A stretch of 64,000 bases of DNA from Plutella xylostella (Eukaryota; Arthropoda; Insecta; Lepidoptera; Plutellidae): NCBI RefSeq assembly GCF_932276165.1, contig NC_063997.1, forward strand, positions 6,892,001 to 6,956,000. The letters are read 5' to 3'. The notes under the pieces were generated by a model. That model did no database searches, had not been told where the DNA came from, and saw only the letters and a list, made by a program, of their open reading frames with translations. The position numbers were made by a program, and so were the translations under genes. Positions 47,138-59,535 of the stretch are shown here, piece by piece (position 1 is the first letter of the stretch; each line of letters starts with the position of its first letter).

Positions 47138-47175
47138 TTACCCGACTGCCGAAGGAGGAGGGTAATATTTTTTGT
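47138..47175 (+). repeat. Solo end of fold-back element FB2
   Basis: TTTTTACCCGACTGCCGAAG followed by GAGGAGGGTAAT repeats the motif found inside both arms of FB2 (47372 and, inverted, about 48460). It stands 30 bp outside the palindrome. Confidence 0.65.
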
Positions 47176-47204
47176 ATATTTGGTGTCACCCTCTCATATA
47201 ATAT

Positions 47205-48630
47205 GGCTTGGGAGGCAAGTCGCCCACAAAATATTTAGTCCGCGGGCGAGTTTACACTTTTTAATTGAAGTTGTAGGTAACTGGCCTGAAGGTTTCACAA
47301 AAGAGGACCAGTATACACGAAGACAAATTATTAGTGGTAAATTGGTCCGAACTGAAAAAGTTTTAATTTTTTTTTACCCGACTGCCGAAGGAGGAGGGTA
47401 ATGTTTTTCGATTGTATGTTTGTATGTATATTTGTCTGTTTCTTTGTTCCCTCCTGTAGCCTAAACGGCTTGATAGATTTTGATGTAGCTATGAGGTATC
47501 GTTAGAAGCATATTGATTGCGCGATGGTTATAGGCTATGTGACGTTACATTAAAATGTACATAGCGCCCTCTAGAGGACATAAAGTGATGATCGAAAAAA
47601 TAATATTTTTCCAACAATGCCGTGTGGGGTATCAATTGAAAGGTCTTGATTAGCACATTACAAAAATATGCATATTGTAGGTAAGTATTTAAATCACAAC
47701 ACCAAAATTATTGAAATAAAAAAATGTTCATAAACTAAAACTACTGACATAAAATTTCATAAAATAAAAACAACTAAAAAGTTATAAATAAAAAAATATA
47801 CCTAATAATAAACAAACAAAAAACCCGACTGCACGCTAAAAAGATGAAAACAAGCCCCAATGTTAATGGAAAGTATCGCAGGCGGGGACCAACTTGACCG
47901 CCACACAATGTATGTACCTATCTAAGTAACATTCAGCTAAATGGTGAACCCTCTGCTGGTCCCCGCCTGCGATATTGGGGCTTGTTTTCAACTTTTTAGC
48001 GTGCAGTCGGGTTTTTAGTTTGTTTATTATTATATTTTTTTATTTATAACTTTTTAGTTGTTTTTATTTTATGAAATTTTATGTCAGTAGTTTTAGTTTA
48101 TGAACATTTTTTTATTTCAATAATTTTGGTGTTGTGATTTAAATACTTACCTACAATATGCATATTTTTGTAATGTGCTAATCAAGACCTTTCATTTGAT
48201 ACCCACACAGCATAGTTGGAAAAATATTATTTTTTCGATCATCACTTTATGTCCTCTAGAGGGCGCTATGTACATTTTAATGTAACGTCACATAGCCTAT
48301 AACCATCGCGCAATCAATACGCTTCTAACGATACCTCATAGGTACATCAAAATCTATCAAGCCGTTTAGGCTACAGGAGGGAACAAAGAAACAGACAAAC
48401 ATACATACATACAAACATACAATCGAAAAACATTACCCTCCTCCTTCGGCAGTCGGGTAATAAAAAAATTAAAACTTTTTCAGTTCGGACCAATTTACCA
48501 CTAATAATTTGTCTTCGTGTATACTGGTCCTCTTTTGTGAAACCTTCAGGCCAGTTACCTACAACTTCAATTAAAAAGTGTAAACTCGCCCGCGGACTAA
48601 ATATTTTGTGGGCGACTTGCCTCCCAAGCC
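47205..48630. mobile_element. Near-perfect 1.43-kb palindrome FB2 with a coding-like segment in each arm
   Basis: The left arm (47205-47891) and right arm (47957-48630) are inverted copies that differ at only a few sites and by a 14-bp indel (left-arm GTTAATGGAAAGTA). The loop is 65 bp. From outside to inside each arm holds a 57-codon open segment, the motif ACCCGACTGCCGAAGGAGG, about 430 bp of AT-rich sequence, ACCCGACTGCACGC, and GCGGGGACCA next to the loop. The open segment (plus at 47207-47375, minus at the mirrored site) includes VAHKIFSPRASLHFLIEVVG, then NWPEGFTKEDQYTRRQIISG. I do not recognise it. The minus frame extends outward to 129 codons because the flank is open. Confidence 0.85.
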
Positions 48631-48809
48631 TCACACAGTCACATTCAGCCTGAATCCTGATAAAGCAAGTAAATAGTCTACAGCTGGATATCGCCACCAC
48701 AAGAATGGAGCCATAATCTCGGGTTGGAGTTATCACACCATACACACATTTAATTTCCAACTACAAAACTACACCTACCTTTACAAAAATCTTCCCTGAC
48801 CAAGGATTG

Positions 48810-48875
48810 ACCGCTGGACCCTTCGCACAGCATTCACAGTCACTAACTACTCCATTCGGTCATCTGATGCGTGTG
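48810..48875 (-). repeat. SINE family A head fragment, reverse
   Basis: GACCGCTGGACCCTTCGCAC, then CAGTCACTAACTACTCCATT followed by CGGTCA, resembles the antisense head of family A. Confidence 0.45.
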
Positions 48876-48879
48876 ACAA

Positions 48880-49728
48880 TGATAAGTTGGAAATGATGAA
48901 AATAGCCATTGTTTTTGAACAGTATCTAGATTTTATATCCTCGAATGAAATTCCCGGGATCACAATGCTGAAAATCAACAGTTTATTTATTTATATAGAG
49001 TAAATGGAGACGGATAGCTAGTGTGTGGTAGATTACATTTTAATTTGGTGAAGTAACACTCGCTATACTGTCAGATGAATTACCACTGCACCAGTTTTAA
49101 AGTTATCATTTTATCAACTAACAAAACATTAATTGTTTGTTTTACAATTCCTCTTTATCATTATCTTATTTCACTTGAGTATTATCAGCTACATTGTGCA
49201 ACTAAGTATAGCTTAGTTAAGATTTCACTTAAAAAACATCTTTTCACTTACCCTAATTGGCCATGCTACCAATTTATGATATGTATTTTTTATAATTTAT
49301 TTTGAAAATATAGACCATTTTAAGGAACTAATTTCGTTATTTTTGTATTTTATTCATTACAACTATTTTTAATATTTATTTAAAATTTGGCCGGCTGAAT
49401 GTATGTATGACGTCACATAACATTACATATGCAGAATATAAATTATCCATGCCTGCGCCACAAAAAACAAGCAAGTGTCTCTTAACGTCAGTGACGCAAC
49501 AGTGAGGTAGAATGTCATTGTCATCTAACTCTAAAATCATAACATTGTTAACCCCTCTCCTGTCGGCGGCCATTTTTCATATTTCATCATTCAATATCGT
49601 TATTTTCGGGATGTAGGAGAAAAATACCACAATTTGTATATATACTACATACCTACTTAATATATTATTTATTTAGATAATATCACGAGAAACAAGATTA
49701 AGTTAGGTTAAGTTCAACGATTTCAAAA
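48880..49728. other. No gene seen
   Basis: AT-rich with chance frames at 49075-49305 and 49376-49573. Confidence 0.35.
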
Positions 49729-49869
49729 GGAAAGATACGCCCGTCAGAACGTTTTGTCAAAAGAAAATGACACCCGCGCGCTAGCCCTAATTCATACAAA
49801 TTATGACCGATTTATGAGATTTTAGGGCCAACGCGAGGGTGCCATTTTGTAGAGCGGTTGGGCCTGTCC
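49729..49869 (+). mobile_element. MITE-like inverted repeat, family ML
   Basis: GACACCCGCGCGCTAGCCCT followed by AA is mirrored by TTAGGGCCAACGCGAGGGTG followed by CC. Weaker outer arms add GTTTTGTCAAAAGAAAATG and CATTTTGTAGAGCGG. No clear target duplication was seen. Confidence 0.5.
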
Positions 49870-50029
49870 TTACGATAGTAATTGTATAAGTCAATGGTTA
49901 AAAAAGTGATGATTAGGCCAAAAAAGTTTAGACCATATGAGTTATGCGAAACGAGTTTTGGTCAATAAAGATTAGGGAAGATGGGGGAACCCAGTTAGAA
50001 TAATATAATATGTACCTAATTCAAAATTT

Positions 50030-50100
50030 ATTTAATTCTTTATTGCACAAAAATAAGAAATAAATGTACAAAAGGAGGGACAGGAGGTACAGCAAAACTA
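50030..50100 (-). repeat. LINE 3'-end fragment, family LT
   Basis: TTCTTTATTGCACAAAAATA followed by AATAAATGTACAAAAGGAGG matches 19419-19500 in sequence and orientation. Confidence 0.55.
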
Positions 50101-50538
50101 GGACAAAATATTATTTATATTACACTAATAAATTAAAATAATACGCTTCGTTGATCATTTTTACTATTCAATAATTTTTGAATTACGTGCCTCATTGAGG
50201 CGAATCGAGCACCAGGTTTTATAAGGATATAAAGGTCGTTTGGCAGCCGATAGGTTATATGCCATCCTTGTCGTTTTTTTTTACACTTAGTTGAGGTTAA
50301 AGCAATATAAATATAGTTCACATAGGCAATATCGCTCACTTAAATACGGCAGACCAGTAACACCTTTAGAGAAGGCGGGACATAATATTTGAGCTATTTA
50401 TTGTCCACCTTATAAAGGTTGGTCGACAGCCGAGGGGTTAAGCTTCGGGCAAATTTCGAGAGTCAGCTTTTTTGAAATGAACCGATCTTGTTGCCATCAG
50501 TAGTATCCGCTGGTTTATTATTTATTCGTAGTAGAGTT
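50101..50538. other. No gene seen
   Basis: AT-rich; a 68-codon reverse frame at 50133-50339 is unrecognised. Confidence 0.3.
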
Positions 50539-50733
50539 TCAAAACAAGGTAGAAAATAAATCTTCTTCTTGTAGTGCCTCTCCACCATTGGAAGTTAGCT
50601 CTTTGCAGCGCTCTGTATTCTTGGCTAGTTTAAATATTTCTTCCACGGTTTTTACACCGGTCCACTCTTTGATATTGCACAGCCACGTCAATTTCCTCCT
50701 TCCAGACCTTCTCTTTCCTTCTACTTTGCTCAT
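50539..50733 (-). pseudogene. RTE-like LINE, C-terminal reverse transcriptase tail
   Basis: The reverse strand encodes GKRRSGRRKLTWLCNIKEWT, then VEEIFKLAKNTERCKELTSN and GGEALQEED. A basic G-RR-GRRK patch, then a WL.N(I/L)..W segment, a small helix and an N-G stretch ending in acidic codons, is the usual C terminus of RTE-type reverse transcriptase proteins. The catalytic part is missing, and no poly(A) or duplication was defined. It is a different copy, and probably a different subfamily, from the one at 451-1294. Confidence 0.6.
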
Positions 50734-52380
50734 TTATAAATTAAATCAATTTTTCTACTTCTAACCTCTGAGTAACAAATGGCAAAGATAAATAAACACA
50801 CGCTTTGACGTTTGAGTTTGACATTAACTGTTTTTTGTAGGCAAATGCCACAGAGTACTTTGTTAATTGGCAAATGCATTTTGTGCATAAATCCTAATTT
50901 ACAAAAAATTTAAAGGGCAAATGAAGGTTATTAGTTTTTATGGTTTTTATTAAATAATTCAAAAAATAGAGACTTAATTTAAAATCTGATAACTAGAAAT
51001 TGTACAGAAAGCATATTCCTCGAAACGGTTTTAAGCATTCCATTCTTGTTCAGAAAGTTAGCATGGCCAATTCAAATGAAATAACAACGGTTTATACTTC
51101 GATATCAAATAAATATAATAAACAAACATTTTAATCAACCATCATTTTATTTAAATCTTACAAAGCAGAAATATCAATCCATTAGACCAGCAAATTTGCT
51201 TCGATCACATTTAATACAACCTAATCTGATTTCCAATTAAGCAAACAGTTTATTTTTCCTGTTACGTACCGATTGCGAATCTGAATGAAATAATGGATTC
51301 ATTTTTAAATATCTTTAAAGAGGTTATTAGTTTACTGTATTATTTTACCGATTTATTATCTTTTCACCAACTTAAATATTATAATAAGTAACATTTTGGC
51401 TCTATCAGAGCTTGTTATTTTTATTAATACTGGTTGATGTTTTATTGTCTGAGGCAATTTAAATCTTATGTTCTATGAAGATTAGGCGAGTTAGATTACA
51501 CTTCCCTCACTCTTTAAGGTTGTACATCACGATTCGGAAATCCTTTTCTTTGTAGGTGGCAAGGGGCACCGTTGGGACCAATATAAAGTTCGAACGATGT
51601 CTTTGTGATCGTTAGAGATTCCGACTTTGCATACCCCTCCGTCTGGAGGGAAGGTATCGCCGTGAAAAGAATTCCTTAATACCAAAGGGCTTCTTGACAC
51701 TTTGTGTTGAAATCCGAGGGCTTGAGATTGTCTGTATTTGAACGCGTTTGTATTTTACACTTTGCGTCTTAACACACGCTTCACTTCTCCAAACATCAAG
51801 AATAGTTCAACGCCGTTCTCTATGTAAAGTTGTAAGTGCCCCCCCTCTAGATTACATGAATGTAAGCTTCGTTGCATATCCCTGGAAGGTCTCAAACTGC
51901 ATTCTGCATTCCCTACCATGCTGGCTATCGATAAGAAAAAAGTGGCTCTCTGTTCCTCTTACCATTAATTCTTTACATATCTTCAATACATGAAAAAACG
52001 CTAAACGATACTAGGTACTAGTCACTTATTAAAAGTTACCCTTGTAACACGCAGTGCGATAATTTTATTTGGGAGAGGTATTAAAATTCTATAAAATACA
52101 TTAGTACTTTTAGTTTGAAGATAAAAAAGTAGCTTTTACTATCCAAGTTTTTATAGTGCAAACCTTTGCCTAGATTCTTAAAATACCTTTTTAGCACTTA
52201 AACAGTTTTACGACTTAATTACCTATACCTAAGTTGTGCTCAGTCTTTACATTGCTATCTGCAGAAACAGATTCAAAGCTGAATAAATCCTGTCGGCAGA
52301 CACGGTAGCAGTTTTTGTCCTAAAATCTGTCCGGTCCTCTAACTTTTTTCGTCTCAAAAAATCTCAATTGGTCCGCGTCA
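50734..52380. other. No gene seen; about 1.6 kb
   Basis: AT-rich DNA; an 81-codon frame at 51748-51993 is unrecognised. Confidence 0.35.
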
Positions 52381-52471
52381 AAACCTAGAGTTGTGCGCCA
52401 AAAAAGGCTAACGACTGCGCCATTTTGTTCCGTTTTCCGGCGGGCAGGTTGTGTGCTCGCTATCGGTACAT

Positions 52472-52489
52472 TTCTAGAAGGTTCCGGAG
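52472..52489. promoter_or_regulatory. Heat-shock-element-like site in a GC-richer patch
   Basis: TTCTAGAAGGTTCCGGAG reads TTC-nn-GAA-nn-TTC-nn-GAG: three exact and one near-exact inverted pentamers, the arrangement bound by heat shock factor trimers. The surrounding 52400-52530 is CpG-richer (GCGCCATTTTGTTCC, GGCGGCGGCGG). No gene is identified downstream on either strand, so function is only a possibility. Confidence 0.35.
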
Positions 52490-52669
52490 AATTACGGCGG
52501 CGGCGGTCTCAAGAGGACGATTACTTGTGGTTGCGCTGCATTAAATCCTTTCAGCGTGACCGCTGCAAAATCCACGAGCTCAATAAAATATTTTATATAC
52601 AATTCTTTTAGCTCTGTTATGAAGCTTGTTGCAGTAGAGGCTTGTTGACTGTGATTGGATAGCTGGCTT

Positions 52670-52780
52670 GATTGTAGGTTCATACATAATGTGACAGCAG
52701 TGTATGCGGAGCTGCACCTATACAAAATAGATAAAAGTTGCGTAGCCTTGCCTACCCCGCAGGGTATTACGTAATGAATA
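52670..52780 (+). repeat. Diverged SINE/LINE tail
   Basis: GCCTTGCCTACCCCGCAGGG with an upstream GAGCTGCACCTATAC resembles the tail at 8679-8770. Confidence 0.35.
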
Positions 52781-54197
52781 GGTAGCACCCAAAGATAATT
52801 TATATTACACTGGGTACCGTAACAGTTCAAATCGAATTACGAAGTTGGACTAGTCAATGTGTTATTTAGATAATTTCCCAACTTGCTAACTTTGATATCT
52901 GTTCGAAGTTATGACGCGTGACATCGCTATCTAGAATATTCCCCACATATGTTACAAATTAATGCCAATTGCCAACTGTTTACAACTTTTAACAAGGTAC
53001 AAAATATTTATAATACTTACACTTATTACCTACCTTAGTTATTTTAATATCTAATGATCTGGATTGTTTTATTTATTATTTTAAATAATAAAAAATAAAA
53101 AAAATTATAGTCGAAAATTTTAATGTTTTTTCTTACAATTTATTGAAAATGTTTACATTACCTCAATTTCACGTTCGCGATAAGGCCGATTACTGTATTA
53201 TTGCAAATAAAATATATATATATTTATATTTGGTTTCATCTATAAAGTAATACTATAATGTATCCGTGTTGTTTGTTACTCGGTGTGTGGAACACTCGTT
53301 GATACAACATGCACTCAACTCGCTCGGTGTTACTATTTGCAATCGGGAGTGGTTCCCAGTTCCTAATACGAGTTTAATGAAACTCCTGCTTCTTGGAGCC
53401 GAATTGCGGATTCCGATTTCACTAACGGTGGTTTACTTAATTGTGCTGTGATTATGCGCGACTTCCAACTATTATAACCCCTATGCGGTGTGGCAAAAGT
53501 GCTAAGTATATAAAGAGGGGGTGATTGTTTTGTTGTAAGACTTGTGGAAAAGTAAAGCAGGCTGATGTTCGAATTTATAATGAACAGAAAATTATCTCGC
53601 ATTACATTAAACTACATACTTTCAAAACACAGCGTACATTGCTATATATTAATGTAATGCAATTAAAATAAATTAATTTTACAAAAAAAACTGTGCACAG
53701 ATCCGTTAAGCACTTATAAAACTTTTCAGATTAACAAAGTTAAAACAAAGGAAACCGATTAGGAGCAGCCGAAACGTACCGCACTACGCACCGAGACAGC
53801 TGTTTATGTGCTGAGCCCCAAAAGACTTCGCCAAGTATTCTCCTAAACGGCACATAGACATGCCAAATCCAAGGTTCTACCTTTCTAGATTATAACGCTT
53901 CACTAAATAACGGGAAATTGGCATCCTTTTCTTTCAAGTGCAGAATGAAAGAGCTATCCGATGTTGTACACTACTGATAGATATAAATTCAAGTACTGTA
54001 AATGGGAGGAAACCCTTTGGTTTTACTCTGTATTAACCTCTGATAGATAAAGGTGGATTAATTATTGAAGTGTCGGTACCTTTTACTTGCTAGCTTGCCC
54101 CTTAGCACGTAAATTTGCTTCGACTTTTAAGCATTTTCCTTTGAAATTTTAATCTAATGATCTTATTTTTTTATTGATTGTGTGAGTATTATTATTT
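52781..54197. other. No gene seen; about 1.4 kb
   Basis: Nothing supportable beyond chance frames of 60-80 codons. Confidence 0.35.
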
Positions 54198-54275
54198 AAT
54201 GCTTTATATCACAAATATAATACTTAAGTGTACAAAAGGTGGATGCTCAGAGCATTTTATACCAGCCAACCCATA
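54198..54275 (-). repeat. LINE 3'-end fragment, family LT
   Basis: AATGCTTTATATCACAAATA, then AAGTGTACAAAAGGTGGATG and ATACCAGCCAACCC, match the other LT fragments. Confidence 0.5.
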
Positions 54276-56098
54276 TTGAAAGGGAAAAAGTAACCTACAA
54301 AACTACAGGAAAAAAACTGTCTTCACGATAATGTCAAATATCCTTCTTCAGTTATATTTATCCTGTAAATCGGTAAGCTTACTCACTCAATAGTCACGTG
54401 TCCAATTTCATAGAGTCGTCGGTCACCGGTCAGCGGTATTATGCGGCGGCCATAATTCCGTCCCGTAGCTAGCGTCGGACGCCCCCCGCCCACACGCCCG
54501 CCACCGTCTAAATCAAATTAGGCAGACCAGGTGCTCAGCGTGCTGTGAGTTTGATTTACGAGCCAGCTCCTACAATAGTGTCAGTTACCTGTGATTGCGA
54601 CTCTGATATATTCAGTTTATTGACTGGAAAACAAGCCATTTTAGCAGCTAACGTAAAGGCGTACGATGCACGGAACAGCTTGGCTCGTAATTATCGAGTC
54701 AGCGAACGGAATCACGAACAAAAAAGTTGATCAATGTGATAATAAAGTAGAGTCGTTTGAAGTAATTTACAGCGGTGCAAATGTAGCAATAAATAGCGAA
54801 ACTTGGCAACAGTCATTACCGTATCAATTGTAAGCTCATGTTGTATAACAAAGCCAGCTGGAGACTCAACAACAAAGTCAAACTATAATTAAGGAGAGTA
54901 CGAACTGGACTATGCTTAGATAAATTAGTGACCCTTTTCTAAAATGTCAGCGGAGTGCCATTACGCGTGTATAAGTGAGAAGGGTGCTTGGCCGAGGTGT
55001 CACCATCCTCTGAATTAAACACTCATTTTCTCGACCTCTCTCTTAACATTTTATAACATTTTTAAAGGCGGCACACCGCCTGTCGACGTGTGAAAAAAGT
55101 TTCGCAATCTTGCTGGAAATTACGCTCGGAATTCCAAAGTTCACTACTTATCATTTAGAACACTTTATTAGTGTACTTGAGGATTTTTTTCCAGTCTTTC
55201 TCGACTGAGAATTCCATTGTTAAGTAAGTTATTTGACTTACTATGTTTTGTGTATTATGCAGCAATAGGCTTTTTAATATGTATATATTTAGCTACATAC
55301 AACATATGCCCAAACAAAAACATACAAATTAAGATAAAACAAAGTGAATTCATAATCCGCACAAGCAATATTCGCAAAACGTCCACAACGCCGAGGATTT
55401 ATAGCTAAGAAACTACGGTCGAGTATTGGGCAGACTAATCTTAACTTGCTAACACCTCGACCTAATCCAGAAGACTGTAATCTTCCCACATGACACAGCT
55501 ATGACACCCGCTGCTTCATAAATGGACGAAGTTGAGCTTTCATGTCTGCCGACGCGACAATATTTGGGATGAAAGAAAGAAAAAAACAATGGTTGTTCTG
55601 AATGTTTTTATATTAAAACATCGGTTTTTCATTTTTATCTTGAAATCTTATCGCTATCCCCTATATAATAATAATCTTAACTATGACAATATTTTATTGT
55701 TTTATGCTTTTATGGGAAATTTTATGTGATTTATCACAGCTTTAAAATTACTTAATCATCATTAAATGTACCTAGGTACCTATTAAATATATTAAAGATA
55801 TCTATTAAACTCAAAAACAAATAGCACTAGACTAACAAATGCAAAACACCAGGCTAACGCTAGTTTATGAGACAGGTCATCGCATACAAAACTGGTTTAC
55901 AGTTCCCCAAAATTGATAATGCACATAGAAATCTTCGTCATTGTTCGGCAACGGTCGTATTCCCGAACGGTAGAAAACTATTATGTATTTAGAGTGGTTA
56001 AGTGCATTTTCTTCATGAAATTTTAGTACAATTATGTAATTGGTGCTAAAAGAGATAATTGATTTATCAGTAACGAAATTTGATTCGATAATTCATAA
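54276..56098. other. No gene seen; about 1.8 kb
   Basis: A GC-rich patch at 54420-54550 (GACGCCCCCCGCCCACACGC) is followed by a 61-codon frame at 54545-54730 without a recognisable motif. Confidence 0.35.
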
Positions 56099-56305
56099 TC
56101 CTAACTAATATTATAAATGCGAAAGTAACTGTGTCTGTCTGTCTGTCTGTCTGTTACTCTTTCACGCCAAAACTACTGAACGGATTTGAATGAAATTTGA
56201 TATACATACGGTCTAGGCCCTGGGAAAGAACATAGGCTACTTTTTATCCCGGAAATCCCACGGGAAAACTTTTTAAGGCGAAGCGAAGCGCGCGGGAACA
56301 GCTAG
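56099..56305 (+). mobile_element. Non-autonomous Helitron, 207 bp
   Basis: It starts TCCTAACTAATATTATAAAT after A and ends GCGCGGGAACAGCTAG before T. It holds (TCTG)n near 56134-56152 and GGCGAAGCGAAGCGCGCGGG as the 3' hairpin region. The reverse copy at 45683-45889 is equally long and nearly identical. Confidence 0.8.
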
Positions 56306-56753
56306 TATTCCATAATATTAAAATTTACTTCGAAAATGTTACAGTAGGTACTTTTCAAGTGTCTTACTGAAGCTGATGTAAAGATGGATGAAAGAAGGTT
56401 TGAATAACACAAGGTTTATATTATAAGGAGAAATGGATTTCAAACACAGGTTTACATTAAAATTTTTAAATCTCAGTTCAAAAGTATTTACAGCACTGAT
56501 TATTTCACATTAATAAAAATGTTTACATTAAAATCTCAGTTCAAAAGTATTTACAGCGCTGATCATTCACAATAATATTACAATTACAAACTTGGTCTTT
56601 TGGGTGTGGCTTTATTGGCAAAGTGAAGTCTATCAATGTGACGTATATTTTATTCTTATTAAATGTGCCTCATAATATGCCGTCGTCAAAAATAATTAAA
56701 GTTGAAATTAAATTCACATTTGAAAAAAATTACAAGAACGTTATAAATTACGA
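56306..56753. other. No gene; local repeat
   Basis: ACATTAAAATTTTTAAATCT and ACATTAAAATCTCAGTTCAA mark a diverged tandem repeat: CTCAGTTCAAAAGTATTTAC occurs at about 56473 and 56534. Confidence 0.6.
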
Positions 56754-57526
56754 AAATTATAAATAGCTGCAATGGACAACATTTCAAAAAACTAAAGCTG
56801 CTATAAATCGAAAACCATTTCGAGATTTAGCTCTAAAGGGCACAAAAAAAATGTTTTTGTATTTTTTGGATGTATCATTTTCGAGAAAATCATAAAATAG
56901 TAAAAAAGTGCTGATGACGTCATGCATCAGGTGCGATGCATTTTGATGATCAAAGCCCATAGATTTAAAAACAAAGTAACTGTCACTTTCATTTTTTGAT
57001 TGACGTTGACGTTTTATCGTGACGTTGTTGTTTATTTGGGTCATTTTCATTAATTCTGTTCTGACACTTTCTGACTATTTTTTTTATTTATTATTAAGAG
57101 ATGACCTCTATATAATATGTCCCAGAGCATGCCACCGCCTACACAGTTGAAAAAATGCTTCTGCTTATTTTTTTACATGATAAGTACCTACTTTCCATCA
57201 TCAGAAATATCAATGTCATTTGAAAATGACCCATTTGTTGGTTGGCATGTAAACAAAGTTTAAATGTCACTTGTCAGTGTCATTTATGTTTTTTTCGAGA
57301 CTCAGGCAATAGACAAAAATAAAAATTGAGTCTAATATGTAACGTCACTTCCGGTTTTAAAATAATTAACTTTAAAGTTAAAAATAACATGCAAAAATTA
57401 ATGTATATACAAAATAAAAAAATACGGGTCCACTAATTTTCTATAAACTTTCCGAATAGCTAATAAAAATATAGGGTAAAGAAAATGAAATGTTGTCCAT
57501 TACACATTTGCAGCTATTTATAATTC
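56754..57526 (+). mobile_element. TIR element, about 770 bp
   Basis: ATTATAAATAGCTGCAATGG followed by ACAACATTTCA at the left is mirrored at the right by TGAAATGTTGTCCATTACAC followed by ATTTGCAGCTATTTATAAT. The right end has a 5-bp insertion relative to the left. An 88-codon reverse frame inside (56784-57050) is AT-rich and unrecognised, so no transposase is claimed. Confidence 0.6.
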
Positions 57527-58203
57527 CACAAAAGTAATATTGATCTTGACCTTGAGACCTTTGACTGATCGGTGACAGCCACCGACCGCCCAAATTGTTT
57601 TCGATTATGTGTCACATGATATTGACTACTATTTCTTTTGAACAAGAATCAAAATGCAAGTGCTTTGTTTAATGCTCGACGATTCAATGATTCGGGTGTT
57701 TCCGGGAATACGACAGTTTGCGAAGATTTGCATGCGCATTATTAATATGGGAGAATTATACAGTTACTTGTCACTCAAGGCAATTTCGAGTCTTATTTAT
57801 ATCTGATGTTCTTGTTCCATCTTTTAAAAAATAAAATTTATATTATTAGGTATTTTATTTTTATTTGTAAAATATATAAATAGTTTAGTATAAGCAGATA
57901 AGTTATATTTAAACTTCTCATAGAAGATAATATATGATATGTTATACTGTCACTTATAAATTTAGGTATATTCAAATCACAGAATACCGTAGATCCTCGC
58001 AGACTCGAGTTCATCTCCTCCCATGAGTCCTCCATTCACCATTAAAGATAAATTAATTTTGTATCTCTATGATGATATATAAATTTGTTACTATTACGAT
58101 GTACAGATTCATGGTTCATCACTTAAATAAATTATAGTGAAAATGATAATAAAATCAATAATGATATACCTATATTATATACCTCTAAAACACGGGAGAT
58201 AGG
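57527..58203. other. No gene seen
   Basis: AT-rich spacer. Confidence 0.35.
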
Positions 58204-58318
58204 CTGGCTAAGCTGAAATTAGGGGATATGTACATGTACAAAGATTCCACTCGAGATAGCCACGGACAGGAGCTCCCCCTCCCCTCAGAATATAATAGAA
58301 TACAATAGAACAATAAAA
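58204..58318 (+). repeat. SINE 3'-end fragment, family B-like
   Basis: TTAGGGGATATGTACATGTA, then AGATTCCACTCGAGATAGCC and AGAATATAATAGAATACAAT, follow the same order as the 3' part of the SINE at 59536-59885. Confidence 0.6.
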
Positions 58319-59535
58319 TAATCAACGTAATGTCACGTACATCAAAAACCATATATAACAGAAGTCATGACAAAAACAATTCCGATCATACTCGTATTAC
58401 AAATAGAAAAGTATGCGTATTTTTATCGAATAAACGATTCCATGTAAGAAAAACCACTTTCCACTCGAGTGTGATATATGTAACGCGCAATAAGTTCGCT
58501 CCCCGGCATTATTCCGTCGGCGTGTCATGCCCAGGGAGCCTGAAAATAATAAGGTGGAAAGTTATTTATGTCTGCCTCTTTATAATTTTCGTAGAAAATG
58601 TGTTTATACAACTTTAATGGCCACAAAAAGGTATTCCAGTCTAAGACACTGTAAGGACGGTGGTAGTAAAGATAGAAAGTTCTTTTTAGAGACCATTAAA
58701 ACACTTACGGAAGTAAAACCGCTCGGGAGAACCATTTGAATAATATTCTTTCAAACAAGTCGATACAGGAGGTATAAACCGTGAATGCAAACTGTTCGCA
58801 AAGTTGCCTCCAATTCTTTCCTTCTCTTCTTTACAGAATACATAAGTACGGCCGTTGGAGAGATAAAGACCGCAAAATTGAATGAATAAACTGCAATGAT
58901 ATCTGGACCCTCTCATATGAAGTATTACTTTACGCACGATTATTTTCGCCTCCCTTCTGAAATCTTGCCCGCTTGCAGGCCCGAATAGTTTATATGGTCG
59001 GAAAGTAAAGCTCCTACCCTATTTATCTTTTCTTTTCACTTGTCCTTCCGCAAAAATGGAAATTTATGGTCTTTGTGAGCGGGTCGTCTCGGCTGACCGC
59101 TAATGAAATGTTATATAGCTTTGCCTCGACGTGAGAGTGTGGCCGCAATATTTTTATTACTTTTTTGAAACCAAAATATGGCCTCCACTTTACTCGGATG
59201 CGAGCGTAATGGAGTTTTGATATACACAAAGACCGCGACAAGGTAAACATTTACGCATCTAAATGCGTTATTATTATATTACATATATTTATCCTCCTGA
59301 CACCTGGCGTGCTATGAGTAGGACATTGAAATATGATATATAGTTTAAAAATACCTATATTAAAAGTTTTATGGAGTATCCCTGTTATTCCTTTAAAGTT
59401 TTATAAGTAAAGTACCTATCCCTTAAACAATTTGTTCTTTGACAAAGTGACAAAACAGTTCAGTAGTATTTTTTTTAATTTTTTAAAAATGTATTAACAA
59501 TGTATACATTTATACCTCTCGGGGTCAGGAGGATA
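58319..59535. other. No gene seen; about 1.2 kb
   Basis: Several overlapping chance frames of 70-95 codons on both strands; no motif. Confidence 0.35.
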
